Source: Bifidobacterium breve (lineage in GTDB: Bacteria > Actinomycetota > Actinomycetes > S36-B12). From it: a stretch of DNA of 5,746 nucleotides. The position numbers and the translations under genes are program-made. The first letter of the stretch is position 1, and every line of letters starts with the position of its first letter. The notes under the pieces were generated by a model. The model saw nothing but the letters and a program-made list of their open reading frames with translations, was not told the DNA's origin and ran no database searches. The DNA is taken from NCBI GenBank assembly GCA_945900705.1, contig CAMDKJ010000120.1, positions 1-5,746 of the forward strand. The letters are read 5' to 3'. Of the stretch, positions 5,153 through 5,746 are shown in pieces.

Positions 5153-5746
5153 GATTGCCGCCAAAGTGACTCATCGGGCTCGAATGCAATCACAATCTGC
5201 TGAGCACGCACTACCGCATCTTTCATAACACACCGGCATAACACCGGCGGGAGCGCAAGCACCCGCCGGGTCGAGCCGACAACAATGATTGCGTTGTCAC
5301 CAAGCCGGCCCACTTTTATATCCTGATCCGCCGGATCCGATAGCGGGATCCGCCACTCATAGCCCGCAACTGTTGGCAACACCCCACCCGGCACCCGACT
5401 GGTGAATAACTCATCAGCAGGCTTGCGCCTAGTCGATACTGGAAGCTTCCGCAGCCCGGACTTACCAATCGGCTCTGCGGTCTTAAACGGCACGGTGATG
5501 ATCGGCGTCTTGGTGATGTCGGCGCGCAAGGTGCGAACCCGCTTACGTTGCTTCTGCGCCCATTTACGTGGCCAGCTGTCACTGCTTGCCGGGTACCTAT
5601 TCACAAAGATTGCATCTACGTGATGACCGAGCAGCGTCAAAGTGGCGAGATGTCGCCGCGTCTCAGCCAATACAACTTTCTCGGGTGTTGCGACAAGGCG
5701 CACAACGCTGCCGCTACCAGAAAGTGCCTGCTTTACTCTACGTAAA
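5149..5746 (-). CDS. ArsA/GET3-like ATPase, C-terminal part (N-terminus outside window)
   Basis: The frame is open to the window edge (198 visible residues), so the GTG at 5703 is internal and the gene continues upstream. The visible start, RRVKQALSGSGSVVRLVATPEK, reads directly into VVLAETRRHLATLTLLGHHVDAIFVNR, the characteristic ArsA-family segment (VxxPEKxxLxETxRxxxxL...G..VD..VVNR). From about visible residue 110, PTVAGYEWRIPLS...DIKVGRLGDNAIIVVG..RRVLALPPVL..FEPDESLW resembles the C-terminal HSP20-like beta domain found fused to actinobacterial ArsA-like proteins. The P-loop and Switch motifs are not in the window. Despite the family name, no arsenical pump or arsR is nearby; such chromosomal copies are of unknown role (M. 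tuberculosis Rv2184c is the likely counterpart, from memory). The stop overlaps the next start as ATGA. Confidence 0.88.
   Translation of the reverse strand, partial: LRRVKQALSGSGSVVRLVATPEKVVLAETRRHLATLTLLGHHVDAIFVNRYPASSDSWPRKWAQKQRKRVRTLRADITKTPIITVPFKTAEPIGKSGLRKLPVSTRRKPADELFTSRVPGGVLPTVAGYEWRIPLSDPADQDIKVGRLGDNAIIVVGSTRRVLALPPVLCRCVMKDAVVRAQQIVIAFEPDESLWRQS
5244..5269. other. Strong GC hairpin inside the ArsA-like coding region
   Basis: CCGGCGGG (5244-5251) and CCCGCCGG (5262-5269) are perfect reverse complements. The 10-base loop AGCGCAAGCA can add two GC pairs closing a GCAA tetraloop on the plus strand, after one A-A mismatch. On the transcribed strand the same stem would be closed by UUGC. 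There is no T-run on either side, so it is not a typical intrinsic terminator. It encodes the conserved RRVLALPPV segment and may be a by-product of codon choice. Confidence 0.5.

Noticed and set aside
5162..5164. TTG start adding four residues to the Cys/His protein
   Set aside because: ATG 5152 forms the classical ATGA overlap with the ATPase stop.
5701..5703. GTG at 5703 as the start of the ArsA-like gene
   Set aside because: Residues upstream in frame (LRRVKQALSGSGSV) continue the ArsA-family alignment to the window edge, so the gene is partial.
5732..5746. TTTAC-TCTAC-GTAAA inverted repeat at the right edge
   Set aside because: It is a 5-bp stem inside the ArsA-like coding sequence, short enough to be chance.
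1..5746. Search for tRNA/rRNA, CRISPR, IS ends, att sites and riboswitches
   Set aside because: No cloverleaf, regularly spaced repeats, transposase frame or terminal repeats were found; the window is nearly all explained by coding genes.

Overview
The window looks like chromosomal DNA of an actinobacterium of moderate GC content (roughly 55-60 % on the lines counted by eye, so lower than Streptomyces). The main evidence is the set of neighbours: an ArsA-like ATPase, a small Cys/His protein, a Streptomyces-type ROK glucokinase, a PlsC-type acyltransferase, a carboxylesterase and a small membrane protein ending DDGAVV. From memory, such genes sit near each other in many actinobacteria, for example around the Rv2182c-Rv2184c region of Mycobacterium tuberculosis. 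GTG starts, an ATGA overlap and a probable leaderless promoter also fit. I cannot name genus or species.

Layout: (1) <2-1387, plus strand: glycerol kinase glpK, lacking about 34 N-terminal residues at the window edge. (2) 1384-2124, minus strand: a PlsC-family 1-acylglycerol-3-phosphate acyltransferase, whose TAG stop shares the palindrome CTAG with the glpK stop. (3) A 54-bp divergent gap. (4) 2179-2937, plus strand: an alpha/beta-hydrolase carboxylesterase, coupled by a one-base stop/start overlap to (5) 2937-3350, a two-helix membrane protein. (6) 3373-3870, plus strand: a secreted protein resembling the allene-oxide-cyclase/dirigent barrel, behind a probable leaderless promoter. (7) 3857-4828, 4838-5152 and 5149->5746, all minus strand: an operon transcribed as ArsA-like ATPase (N-terminus outside the window), Cys/His protein, then glucokinase. 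Its last gene overlaps the secreted gene tail-to-tail by 14 bp. The window is almost wholly coding, with no gap over 60 bp. No RNA gene, mobile element, CRISPR array or origin was seen.

How the genes work together: GlpK makes sn-glycerol-3-phosphate and the acyltransferase acts later on the same route, to phosphatidic acid and membrane lipids. Glucokinase makes glucose-6-phosphate. The esterase, membrane protein, ArsA-like ATPase and Cys/His protein have no established joint function; their coupling suggests a conserved envelope or lipid housekeeping neighbourhood. I see no defence, secretion or biosynthetic system. The points most worth a second look are the Cys/His partner of the ArsA-like ATPase, the secreted barrel protein inside an otherwise conserved cluster, and the repeat-built acyltransferase tail at the shared stop codon.
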